A stretch of 64,000 nt of DNA from Populus alba. Its lineage: Eukaryota > Streptophyta > Magnoliopsida > Malpighiales > Salicaceae. The first letter of the stretch is position 1. Every line of letters starts with the position of its first letter. Where the stretch lies: assembly GCF_005239225.2 (NCBI RefSeq), contig NC_133297.1:4534392-4598391 (forward strand). The letters run 5' to 3'. The notes under the pieces were generated by a model. The model worked only from the letters and a program-made list of their open reading frames with translations. It was not told the DNA's origin and did not search any database. The position numbers and the translations under genes were made by a program. Shown here one piece after another: positions 1 to 10,215 of the stretch.

Positions 1-2590
1 ATTAAAATCATAAAAATACATCAATTTAATTTTGTTTAAATAAAAAAATTTTAAAAATTACTTTGCAAGGAAAAAGTTACGAGCACTAAGATTCGAAATT
101 TAGCCACTTGAATTCTGGGTTTATTTTTATACACGTTTAAAAGACATAAAAATAATATTTTTTTAGCTTGAAACAGAAATAAATACATAGAAAAACAAGC
201 ACCAGCCGCGAGACAAACCATTATAGCAGTAGAGACACGAGAGCACTGCCACAATAAATATACTTGTGGTGGGATTGTTGAACGAACCATCAAAAGCCAA
301 CTACCAGTAAACCTAACCACATACGGATTTTTGTTTTATCACCTCAATGATAAATACAATTTAGATATTTATGATTTCTTTTTGGCTAAACAGCTTAAAC
401 CTCTGGGAATATTAACCCATTTATTAATTAAAATCACATTCTTTTAATAAAAATTAATTATATGTTCATTCATTAAAAACCTCTAATGTGTGAAAGTCAC
501 TTGTAAACTGATCTAAACCCTTTATTTATTATTTATTTTTAGATATCTATTTTGAGTATACGATGAATGAAATATTATTAATAGTGGTTGATTCAAGTAG
601 TTCAACGCTTGCTTCTTTTAAATAAGGTTTTAAATTCAAGTATCGTAGATATAATATATCATTGTCGAGAGAGCTTCTTCTTTTAGTGGATCAATTTGGC
701 TTAATAAAATTATTCGGGGCCTAGTGAATTTCCAGATCCTAGGATTTAGATAAAAAAAATGATAATTGAACTGTTTTCTAATTTATTTCTCACCATCTAA
801 TTTTAAAAAAAAAAGCAACAAAAAACGCCAGTAATTTCAGAACTAGCCACCCAAACTTCATTAAATCAGATTTCATTAAATCAGGCATCAATTGGCATTG
901 CAATCATCCAACTAAAAACGCCAATAATTTCTTTCATTTGTCCCTTTAGCATAGTCAAATGGAATATTAACCCATTTATTAATTAAAATCAGATTCTTTT
1001 ATCAAATATTATTTGTTCATTCATTAAAAAACTCTAATATGTGAAAGTCACTTGTAAATTAATCTAAACCCTTTATCTATTATTTATTTTTAAAAATCTA
1101 TTTTAAGTATATAAAAATATAAAAAATCAATTGTGGTTGATTCAAGTAGTTGAATGTTTATTCCTTTTAAATAAAATCTTGAGTTCAAGTCTTATAAATA
1201 CAATATTTCATCATGAAAGAGCTTTATTTTTTTAGTAGATCAATCTGGCTTAATAAAATTATTCGGGTCTAGTGAATTTTCAGATAGTAGGATTTAGATA
1301 AAAAAAATGATAATTAAACTATTTTTCTAATTTATTTCTCACCATCTAATTAAAATAAAAACAGCAACAAAAAAACGCCAGTAATTTCAGAACTAGCCAC
1401 GCAAACTTCATGAAATCAGATTTCATTAAATCAGGCATCAATTGGCATTGCAATCATCCAACTAAAAACGCCAATAATTTATTTCATTTGTCCCTCTCGG
1501 TCATGGTCAAAAGGTCGCTTTTTATGCTCCACAAAAAACCTTCATCCTTATCCTGTTCTTTTTACTTTCCCTGCATAACCTCTTCCCATCCGGACCCATG
1601 CTAGCGTGACTATGGAAAGAGTTGTCCATGAATTATTAGTGAGGTGAAATGCATGTTTTTCGAACCAAGCCCCACTGACCTCGAGATATTTAGTCTGCTG
1701 GTCATTGTTTTGAGTCCACTTCATTATCAGTACAAATCAGATTCTTTTTTATTTTTATTTTATTTTTATTTTTATTTTTATTGGAGGAATGTAACTTAAT
1801 TAAAATTAGATTTTAAATTTATTTTTTAAAATTATTAGTTTAACTTTTATAAATCTTAGAATTATTGAAAACTTATAAAATTATTAATTTTTAAAATTCA
1901 TAAAATTAATCAAGATATATACAAATTATTTTAGACGTGCACATTAATAAAATATACAAAAGATTTATTTATTTTTTGTCCGGCAACCACAATTTTAGTT
2001 TTGTTGTGAAAAATCGTGGTCTCTCAAGTTTTTATTCATTCAAATGTGGTCATTGATCTTCATTTTCTCTTATCTTCATCATTAAAAGTTATAATATTTT
2101 TGTCCTACATGTTATCACGCGTCCTAGCAATCAGAGATTATTTCGGGGTTAAATGATAAGTCGATTTCACATCATATAATTCTTAGTTTTTGTTAAGAAC
2201 AATATTTAAAAAACAAGATTAAAATTGATATCGATAAAAATCAACTACCTTTCCCCATCAGTATTGCTCAGGCATAAATGTACATTTTAGTCCCTCAAGA
2301 TTTTAATTATTTATACTTGGTCCCTTCTATTTCTGGATTTGCTATAACTGGATTGTGTGAACAATTTAAAGGGATAATTATGGGCTAATAAAAAAAGGCT
2401 AAGTGCAAGAAAAGTTCTAAGTTCCAAAAACTAGTTTTATAGGGGCTAGCTTGGTATAACTAGTCTAGATTCAGAAGGATTCCAAATTAGACTTATAAGG
2501 TTTTGTTTGGGTTTCAGAAACAAACCATTTTAAAAAAATTAATTTTTAAATCAATTTTGTTATGTATGGTTATGATATTCGGTGAAATTG
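1..2590. other. Upstream block U of cassette 1 (non-coding, duplicated)
   Basis: AT-rich sequence without a convincing gene. It aligns by eye with 36704-38990 and 45925-48140, which precede A3 and A4, so it is the upstream part of a duplicated cassette. The window starts inside the unit: its first bases correspond to about 36704 in copy 3 and 45925 in copy 4. Open frames here, such as 1410-1604, contain no recognisable domain and are not kept intact between copies. Confidence 0.75.
408..1490. repeat. Tandem duplication of about 550 bp within block U1
   Basis: The segment starting near 408 (gggaatattaacccattt) is repeated from about 958. Both copies run through a motif near 490/1040 (gtgaaagtcacttgtaaa) to a shared stretch with aacgccagtaatttcag at 825 and 1376. 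Block U3 has one copy (about 37130-37640), and U4 has one copy plus part of a second. Confidence 0.7.
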
Positions 2591-2601
2591 ATACCATGGA
2601 T

Positions 2602-2668
2602 GCGTCACCATGGAGGCGTCACCGTGGGTCAACCCGCTGTACCCCCAAGGTCTGATAGCTGTATAAAA
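2602..2668 (+). promoter_or_regulatory. Core promoter of A1: two TGACG-type sites, W-box, TATA box
   Basis: A TATAAAA box is at 2662-2668. Upstream are two direct copies of GCGTCA (reverse complement TGACGC) at 2602-2607 and 2616-2621, 14 bp apart, inside a repeated GCGTCACC(A/G)TGG motif. GGTCAA (reverse complement TTGACC, a W-box core) follows at 2627-2632. TGACG motifs are bound by TGA-class bZIP factors and W-boxes by WRKY factors. That they work here is inference. Confidence 0.6.
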
Positions 2669-2803
2669 GAGTGCTATCACCTTACTAAAGAGCATCACAA
2701 AACACAGACAGACACAGAGACAGAGAGAGAGAGAGAGAGAGACTGCATTCAACGTATCAGTATAGCTTCCAGGAAATCTAGAGCCTCTGCTTCTCAAGTT
2801 AAG

Positions 2804-3598
2804 GTACTTGGGTTCTTCATGCACTATTTTTTTCTCCTGTTCATACTCCCTTGTTTCATTATTTTTGTTCCAACAACTGAGAACGTTTAAAGCTCCCAAA
2901 TCATTGAAGGTTTCTTAATTTCAGTGTTACAAAGCTCACATGGTATGCATTAACAATAAACCTTCGATCACCTTGTAACCTGAAATGGTCAGGGTTTTCG
3001 CCTTCCCCCCACTTACTTTGCAAGGGATGAAGTTCGGTTATAGCTTTTTATTTTTTATTACTCCATGTATTCCTATTAAAGTTTGGTTGCAGTTCTTTTT
3101 TTCTAGATCAAAACACCAAGTTCTATAATACTAGGCTGCTAGCTGCTTGTTTGTTTTAGTACCTTCTCCTTCTTCTAGCTAACTTGGGGCAGCTACATAT
3201 GCTTGAGGAAGAACTCTTGGCTGTGCATATACAATATCTAGTTCAGAAACCCCCAATTTCCATGATATATGGAACATTATGCTATACAAACCCTGAACCG
3301 TGTATTTTACTAGAAAATCTAATTTGGCTTGTTTGGTTAGTAGAAGAAACCGAGCAAGCAACTAGTTGCTCGAAATGATCCACTGTGATAAAAAGTTTGA
3401 GATGTCATGAAAGTCAGACTCCTGATAAATTTGATGTTTTGCATAGTATTGACTTATAGACCGGTGTATAATTTATATATAGAATTCGATATTTTGAGAT
3501 GCCATGAAAGTTCTTGCTAGCGAGTATGTATAGAATTCGTTTTGAGAAGTTAATTTTATTGCTAGTGTTGACTCTTGTTTTATTTGTCATGCGAGCAG
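2804..3598 (+). other. 5'UTR intron of A1 (predicted)
   Basis: A probable leader exon starts about 30 bp after the TATA box and contains a GA microsatellite (2719-2741). The likely donor is AAG|GTACTT at 2804 and the likely acceptor GCGAGCAG at 3598, 13 nt before the start codon. The same layout recurs in A2, A3 and A4. Small open frames inside the intron have no recognisable product. A cDNA would confirm the boundaries. Confidence 0.6.
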
Positions 3599-3611
3599 AA
3601 AACTTCCACAA

Positions 3612-4967
3612 ATGGGAGAAAATGAATTATCAAACTCTTCGAATCATATTGAAAAAACATGCAAACATATTTCAATTGAAATTCCAGGGGACTTATTTCC
3701 AAAGGACTTGGAGACTACCTTTCGGCCAGAGGAATGTATCTACAAAGCTCCAGCTGCACTTTGCGATTCAAACAGAGCTTGCTACACTCCTCGGGTAATT
3801 TCTATAGGTCCTTTTCACCATGGTAATGAAAAACTGATGCCTATGGAAATTCAGAAACAAAGATATCTGAAAGAATTCTGTAAGAGATTGGGAGGGGAAA
3901 CAAAGGTGCAAGAATCTTTGAAAGTACTTTGGAGCACCATTCAAAGTCTTGAAGATAAAATCAAACGCCGTTATGCAGATAATACCTTTGTTGAATTTTC
4001 TGGCAATGATGATAAGTTTGTGAAGATGATTCTGTTCGATGCAGTGTTCATCTTCGAGCTCTTCTTGAAGAATAATGAAGAAGATATGCACAACAACAAA
4101 CGATATCAAGATGATTTCATCATAGGCAAACCCTGGCTGAGAGCTGCGATTCAACGGGACTTGATATTGCTTGAAAATCAGCTTCCATTCTTCATTCTCA
4201 AGAAATTGTATAGCCTTGCCATCGAGGAAACAAAGCTCAATTATCCTTCTTTTCTGGACCTTTCTTGCCACTACTTTGAGAAGTACGGTAAGAACAAAAC
4301 CAAGCCATATGAAACCAAGCATTATAAGCCGTTGCATTTCACTGATTTGGTAAGACATTTTCTATCCTTCAAGCACCCGCAGCTATTAGAATCACTAGAT
4401 GGAAAGCAAGTTAAAAATCTTTATAGCGCAACCATGCTGCACCAAGCAGGAATTAAGTTCAAGGCATTGCCGGATGAATGCTTGCTTGACATAAGAGCCT
4501 GGAAGGAAACTGAGAATACAGTCAAGAAAGGGGAGTTGCATATGCCACCACTTGAAATCGACAACAGCACCGAGTGTCTCTTCCGAAACCTCATGGCCTT
4601 GGAACAGTGTCATTATCCAAGAGAAGAGTTTATCTGCCGTTATGTTAAGCTATTGGATTTTCTTGTGGACGTTAAAAAGGATGTGGATTTGCTCATTGAA
4701 AATAAGGTTATTGTTAGCAGGCTTGGTGACAGTAAAGCTGTGGCGGAGCTTATTAACAAACTTTGCCTGGAAATAGTAGAAGTTACTTCCGGTTATGATG
4801 CTCTCTCCCAACTGCTGAATGATTACTACGAGAGCTCTTGGAACAAAAACAAGGCATACTTGGTTAGTGTGTATTTCCACAATGTTTGGATTGGCACTGG
4901 AACTGTTATTGGATTAATCATCCTAGCCATCACCGTGGCGCGGTTTATCCTATACTTTTTCCGCTAG
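3612..4967 (+). CDS. DUF247 (UPF0481) protein, type A, copy A1
   Basis: This 451-aa protein is a full-length DUF247 family member in one coding exon. Family landmarks, in order: ECIYKAPAAL (41-50), VISIGPFHHG (62-71) and KQRYLKEF (82-89) at the N-terminal end, DAVFIFELFLKN (143-154), DLILLENQLPFFILKKLY (183-200), LHFTDLV (241-247), YSATMLHQAG (271-280), GELHMPPLEID (307-317) and ECLFRNLMALEQCHYP (321-336). A hydrophobic segment at about 425-449 followed by FFR predicts a C-terminal membrane anchor, and there is no N-terminal signal peptide. The start is the first ATG after the predicted splice acceptor and is kept in A2-A4. Biochemical function is unknown for the family. P39 replaces an Arg found in A2-A4. 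The copia element lies about 470 bp past the stop, so the coding region is untouched. Confidence 0.93.
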   Translation: MGENELSNSSNHIEKTCKHISIEIPGDLFPKDLETTFRPEECIYKAPAALCDSNRACYTPRVISIGPFHHGNEKLMPMEIQKQRYLKEFCKRLGGETKVQESLKVLWSTIQSLEDKIKRRYADNTFVEFSGNDDKFVKMILFDAVFIFELFLKNNEEDMHNNKRYQDDFIIGKPWLRAAIQRDLILLENQLPFFILKKLYSLAIEETKLNYPSFLDLSCHYFEKYGKNKTKPYETKHYKPLHFTDLVRHFLSFKHPQLLESLDGKQVKNLYSATMLHQAGIKFKALPDECLLDIRAWKETENTVKKGELHMPPLEIDNSTECLFRNLMALEQCHYPREEFICRYVKLLDFLVDVKKDVDLLIENKVIVSRLGDSKAVAELINKLCLEIVEVTSGYDALSQLLNDYYESSWNKNKAYLVSVYFHNVWIGTGTVIGLIILAITVARFILYFFR

Positions 4968-5440
4968 TATTCTATGTTTTTGCTATGAAGAAAAGTCTCG
5001 AACTCGACATCTCTGTAAAAGAAGAAGACATGGATGCTAGTTGAGCTACAAGCTTCTTGTTGGCTTTCCTCTAAATAAATTCGTATCCCTCTATGACTCC
5101 CTGTGTCGATCCCACTGTTGTGAATGTGGCCGTGCCTGTAGAATTTTAGTTTCCCTTGAAGTTAATAAATCTTGTCATTCCTGTTGTAAGGTAACAACAA
5201 CTATTATTGAACTTGAAGGTTTTCATTAGCAAGGATGTCAATGAATTGCGGTTTGCATCATTTGCACATCTTTATCTCCATTGAATAAAACTTGTACGTA
5301 AAATGTTTGCCAGTCTTTTTCTTCCTTTTCTTCAAGTTGTGTGGACAAAAACAAAATGGTGCTAACCACGCCTGGCCTGAGAAAGATGACAGAACCGGGT
5401 ACGATCTGAAGTGGGGCAGCTATACTTTAATGGAGGTGTC
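4968..5440 (+). other. 3' flank of A1 with likely poly(A) signal
   Basis: The stretch is conserved in all A copies. AATAAA at 5284-5289 (also 20577-20582 in A2) is a plausible polyadenylation signal about 320 bp past the stop. A cysteine-rich open frame (5041-5229) recurs in the copies, but in A1 it starts with TTG and its start region shifts frame between copies. I regard it as untranslated 3' sequence. Confidence 0.5.
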
Positions 5441-5723
5441 TATCAAGGAACCTGATGATGTTAAACTCCTGCCAAGTCAATCACAGCTGTTACTAAGATA
5501 AATGCCAGATTGTGTGCTCTCCGGGATCATAGGATCAGTTTGAATTATTGTTATCAATTCTTGATTGTAATTATCCTTCAGTTACAAATATTTGAATTCT
5601 GTAATTATCCTTCAGTTACAAACATTTGAATTCTGTAATTACCTAGACTGTATAAATGTTAACACAAATGAATAAGAAAAGTTAAGTTGCATTACATCAA
5701 GTTTGCAGTGTTGAGTTTCTATA
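5441..5723 (+). repeat. 5' LTR of the copia element (non-canonical TA..TA ends)
   Basis: The LTR starts TATCAAGG and ends TTTCTATA directly before the primer binding site. It differs from the 3' LTR at one position (aagtttgc here, aagattgc in the 3' LTR), which means a recent insertion. An inner repeat (attatccttcagttacaaa, twice) lies at about 5569-5625. The ends are TA..TA and not the usual TG..CA. Confidence 0.93.
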
Positions 5724-5736
5724 TGGTATCAGAGCC
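5724..5736 (+). other. Primer binding site (initiator-Met tRNA)
   Basis: TGGTATCAGAGCC follows the 5' LTR with no gap. It is the classical plant copia site complementary to the 3' end of initiator methionine tRNA, and its position fixes the LTR end. Confidence 0.95.
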
Positions 5737-5820
5737 AAAAAATCTCTAACGAGTATCTCTTCCACTATCTTTCCACCTTTCTTCCACTGCTTCCTGCAAA
5801 TTCTTTCACTGCATCTGCAA

Positions 5821-8800
5821 ATGACAACTTCCACTACACCCTCCACCGATTTAACACTTTCACCCATTATCACCATCAATGCTGCCACAACCATCAATGA
5901 AAAACTCACTCCTTCTACCTTTCCTCAGTGGCGTGCTCAATTTGAAGCACTGCTCATTGGCTATGATATTATTGACTTTGTAACAGGTATAAACAAATGC
6001 CCTGTTATTGATGCTCAAAACCTCACTGCATCTAAAACCGCGAATTCCCACTGGATTCGCCAAGATAAACTTATCTTACATGCTATTCTCGCCTCCACTT
6101 CTACCACTATAACCCCTCTTCTCTCTGCCTACAAAACTTCAAATGAGGCATGGACAGCACTTACCCGGTTGTATGCTGGCAAATCCAGAACGCGTGTGAT
6201 GCAGCTTAAGGAAACTTTGACCTTGAGCACACGTGGGTCTCGTCCAGTTACCGAATTTCTTCAGAGTATTAAAGTCATTGCTGATGAGCTCGCCGTCATA
6301 GATCACCCTGTTTCAGACGATGACCTAACTCTCTACATACTCAATGGATTGGGTATTGAATTTAGAGAAATTGCAGCACCCATTCGTGCTCGGGAAACAT
6401 CTATGAAGTTTGAAGAACTTCATGATCTTCTTGTTAGCCATGAAAATTATCTTCGGCGGCTGGAGCACCAATCTACAAATTCATTTGTTCCCACTGCCAA
6501 TTATTCTAATCGCTGGAGCCCTCAGTCTTCTTCAAATTCCAGATCGTCTAAATGGCGACCTTCGGTTCCTTCTGTCACTCCACGTGGGCATAATGGAACT
6601 CACCGAAATGGGTATTTTAATTCGGGCCACAGACGGTTTAAACCAAAGTGTCAACTATGTGACCAACTTGGTCATACCGCTAAACAATGCTCCCAAATGT
6701 CTGGTACTGATTTTTCCGCAAATTGTGCAGCTTCTTCTCAATCAAAAAATCCAAAGTGGCTAGTTGACTCTGCAGCATCTCACAATATGACCACTGATCT
6801 CTCCAATTTGACGATTAACTCTGAATATGATGGTACTGATGAAGTTGTAATTGGGGATGGATCAGGTTTGCCTGTTTCTCATATTGGGTCGTTATCCCTA
6901 AAATCGTCCAATCATGTCTTTCAATTGCGTGACACTCTTTGCGTTCCAACCATTCATAAAAATCTTATATCTGTCCATCATTTTACCAAACATAACAATG
7001 TTTACATTGAATTTCATCCTACTTATTTTTTGGTGAAGGATCGGATCACGGGGGCGCTCCTACTCAAAGGCGAATGTAAAGATGGGGTGTATCCATTTCC
7101 AGATTATCTGCCACCAAGCAAGACAAATCTCATTGCCTATGTTCATGAACGTACAACTTCTGATGGATGGCACAAACGTCTTGGTCATCCATCTCCTAAA
7201 TTGGTTAATCATCTCATTCATGCTTTTTCATTGCCCACAAATAAAATTGGCAGTTCCTCTTTATGTACTTCATGCTCTCAAAACAAAGCTCATCGTCAAT
7301 CATTTAATACTCATGGTCTTACCAGCACTACTCCTATTGAACTGATTTACACGGATGTTTAGGGCCCATCCCATGATCTTGGCGTTAATGGATTTAAATA
7401 TTATGTTATTTTTGTTGACCATTATACTAAATACATTTGGATTTATCCCATGACTCAGAAATCAAATGTTCAAACTATTTTTCCTCAATTTCGCAATCTT
7501 GTGGAAAAACGTTTCAACACAAAAATCAAAAGCCTTTATTCTGATAATGGCGGGGAATATATTGGTCTCAAAAATTATCTTTCTGTTCATGGCATTAGTC
7601 ACTATACTACTACTGCCCCTCACACCCCTCAACAAAATGGTTTGTCTGAAAGACGACATCGTCATCTCGTTGAAACTGGTCTTACCTTGCTCACTGATGC
7701 TCACATGCCCCTTGATTATTGGCCCTACGCATTTCAAACTGCTGCCTATCTTATAAATCGCATGCCCACAGCCATCCTGAATAATCAATCTCCATTTGAA
7801 AAATTATTCAATCAGCAACCCAATTATCTCAAACTAAAACATTTCGGTTGCCTCTGTTACCCTTTAACCCGTCCGTACAATAGACACAAACTTGAACCGA
7901 AAGCCACGTCATGCGTCTTCGTGGGTTACAGCTTATCCCAAAATGCCTATCTGTGTCTTGAACGGTCAACAAACAGAATTTACACTTCACGCCACGTCAT
8001 TTTTCATGAAAGCACTTTCCCCTTTCATCAGTCCGATCATCACAGCCCGTCTTCGTCTTCTCAATTAATTGAGCAAAGTTCTTCTGTGCCCATCACCTTA
8101 ACCACACTTCAGTTTGAGTCCCCTCGTCCCAGCACTTCTCTGGATATGGGTACCACCATCTTGCAATCGTCTGAGCGTGGGTCGTCCTCTGCACCGTCTC
8201 TTCTCCAGGTAAGTAATTCAAATTCTCCTCTGCTTTCAAATTCCAGTCCTTCCCTTGAATTACCTCATTCAATTGTTCCTGCACAACCTACTGAAAGAAT
8301 GCATAATATGACTACTAGGTCCATGAATGATATTTATAGACCAAAAAAATCATTTCTTGTTACCAAGCATCCCATTCCATCCTCCTTAGAACCCTTGAAT
8401 GTTGCTGCTGCTCTTACTGATTCTAGATGGCGTGAGGCTATGTCCTCCGAATTAACTGCATTGATGCGTCATAATACCTGGCAATTGGTGCCTCCTCCTA
8501 CTGGTTGCAATATTATTGGGTGTAAATGGGTATTTCGGGTGAAGAGGCATGCTAATGGGTCTGTTGATCGGTTTAAAGCTAGACTGGTAGCAAAAGGATT
8601 TAATCAGCGACCCGGACTAGATTACAAAGAAACGTTTAGTCCTGTTGTTAAGTCAGTTACCATACGCACTGTCTTGACCATTGCTGTTATGCAGGGCTGG
8701 TCTTTGCGCCAATTGGATGTTAATAATGCATTCCTTCATGGTCATCTCACTGAAACAGTTTATATGAAACAGCCCCCTGGCTTCAAAAATTCTGATCATC

Positions 8801-9993
8801 CTGATTATGTTTGCAGCCTCACCAAGGCTATTTATGGCCTAAAACAGGCCCCTCGTGCCTGGTTTGCTGCCCTTACACAAGCCTTAACAGATTTTGGTTT
8901 TCTCAATTCTAAATCAGACTCCTCTCTATTCGTGTTCCATGATGGTTCTACTCTTGCCTATTGCTTAGTATATGTTGATGATCTAATTATCACCGGCAAT
9001 AACACAGATTTTGTTGCAAGCATTGTTGATCACCTTGGCAGGAAATTTTCCATCAAAGACCTGGGGTCCCTGCATTTCTTTCTGGGTGTCGAGGTTATCC
9101 CTACTGCAGCTGGTTTATTTCTGTCTCAACACAAGTATATCCGAGATTTGCTTGCCAAAACTAGTATGGATGGTGCTAGAGATGTTTCCACGCCTCTCTC
9201 ATCCTCGGTTTCTTTACAGCTTGATGATGGTTCTGCATCTGTTGACTCTACCGAATATTGCAAAGTTATTGGATCTTTGCAATACCTGTCCCTCACTCGA
9301 CCTGACATCAGCTTTGCTGTCAATAAACTCTCACAGTTTATGCATCATCCTAAGCAGACTCATTGGACAGCAACAAAGAGACTGTTGCGGTATCTGAAGA
9401 ACACAATATTCCATGGAGTTAACATCAGCAAAGCTTCAAGCAGAACACTAACTTGTTTCTCGGATGCTGATTGGGCTGGGAATCTAGATGACAGAAAATC
9501 AACTTCAGCTTATATGCTATTCCTTGGTCAGACACCTATTTCCTGGAGTTCAAAAAAGCAACGTGCTATCGCCCGTTCATCAACTGAAGCTGAGTATAGG
9601 GCCTTGGCAACAGCTGCTGCTGAGAGTGTGTGGGTACTCTCTCTACTTCAAGAACTTAAGTTTTCTCTATCACAATCACCTTTGCTCTTATGTGATAATT
9701 TAGGGGCAACACACTTAAGTTTCAATCCTGTCCAGCACTCTAGGATGAAACACATACAAATTGATATTCACTTTGTAAGGGATCTGGTTGCAAAAAATAT
9801 TATTAATGTTCAACATGTACACACCACTGATCAGCTAGCAGATCTGCTCACGAAACCTCTCTCTCGGCAAAGAACAGAATACTTATGTGACAAGATCGGC
9901 CTCTCCGATGGTAGCCCGTTCTTGCGGGGGCGTATCAAGGAACCTGATGATGTTAAACTCCTGCCAAGTCAATCACAGCTGTTACTAAGATAA
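5821..9993 (+). pseudogene. Copia gag-pol polyprotein with one in-frame stop
   Basis: A single reading frame is interrupted only by TAG at 7360-7362, where the family has Trp (DVWGP motif). The second open part resumes in the same frame, so this is one point mutation. Parts in order: gag region (residues 1 to about 270), zinc knuckle CX2CX4HX4C (about 277-290), aspartic protease motif LVDSAAS (about 314-320), integrase zinc domain (HKRLGH to CTSC, about 451-487), integrase core (SDNGGEY near 7540, NGLSERR near 7645), reverse transcriptase with YVDD near 8971, and RNase H (SSTEAEYRALA near 9590). The stop falls right after the first catalytic Asp of integrase. The frame ends inside the 3' LTR. 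Integrase, RT and RNase H would be lost from this copy unless the stop is read through. Confidence 0.93.
9922..9932 (+). other. Polypurine tract of the copia element
   Basis: TTGCGGGGGCG lies immediately before the 3' LTR, where plus-strand DNA synthesis is primed. It overlaps the end of the gag-pol frame. Confidence 0.75.
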
Positions 9994-10215
9994 ATGCCAG
10001 ATTGTGTGCTCTCCGGGATCATAGGATCAGTTTGAATTATTGTTATCAATTCTTGATTGTAATTATCCTTCAGTTACAAATATTTGAATTCTGTAATTAT
10101 CCTTCAGTTACAAACATTTGAATTCTGTAATTACCTAGACTGTATAAATGTTAACACAAATGAATAAGAAAAGTTAAGTTGCATTACATCAAGATTGCAG
10201 TGTTGAGTTTCTATA
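9933..10215 (+). repeat. 3' LTR of the copia element
   Basis: 283 bp, starting TATCAAGG and ending TTTCTATA, then the GTGTC target duplication. There is one difference from the 5' LTR. Confidence 0.93.

Larger units (their letters stand above)
5441..10215 (+). mobile_element. Complete Ty1/copia LTR retrotransposon
   Basis: The element is 4775 bp. It has identical-length LTRs (283 bp), a primer binding site, one gag-pol frame in the order GAG-PR-IN-RT-RNaseH, and a polypurine tract. GTGTC is duplicated on both sides (5436-5440 and 10216-10220). The undisrupted site is visible in A2 (GTGTC at 20729-20733) and A4 (50995-50999), so insertion came after the cassette duplication. The compact size, short LTRs and IN-before-RT order suggest the Ale/Retrofit lineage. 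That lineage call is inference. Confidence 0.95.

Noticed and set aside
2570..2899. Frames of about 100 codons on both strands over the A1 promoter and leader
   Set aside because: They span the TATA box, GA microsatellite and splice donor, and are broken in the other copies.
3514..3798. Overlapping + strand frame of 94 codons across the A1 start, also in A3 and A4
   Set aside because: It crosses the predicted intron/exon border and ends in the coding region in another frame. Its persistence is explained by high copy identity.
3768..4358. Open frame of 196 codons on the - strand inside A1
   Set aside because: It is the reverse shadow of the DUF247 coding region; similar antisense frames occur in the other copies only because the copies are nearly identical.
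5041..5229. Cysteine-rich small frame after A1, repeated after A2 and A3
   Set aside because: In A1 and A3 it has only a TTG start, and an indel changes the start region in A2. No signal peptide. Most likely 3'UTR.
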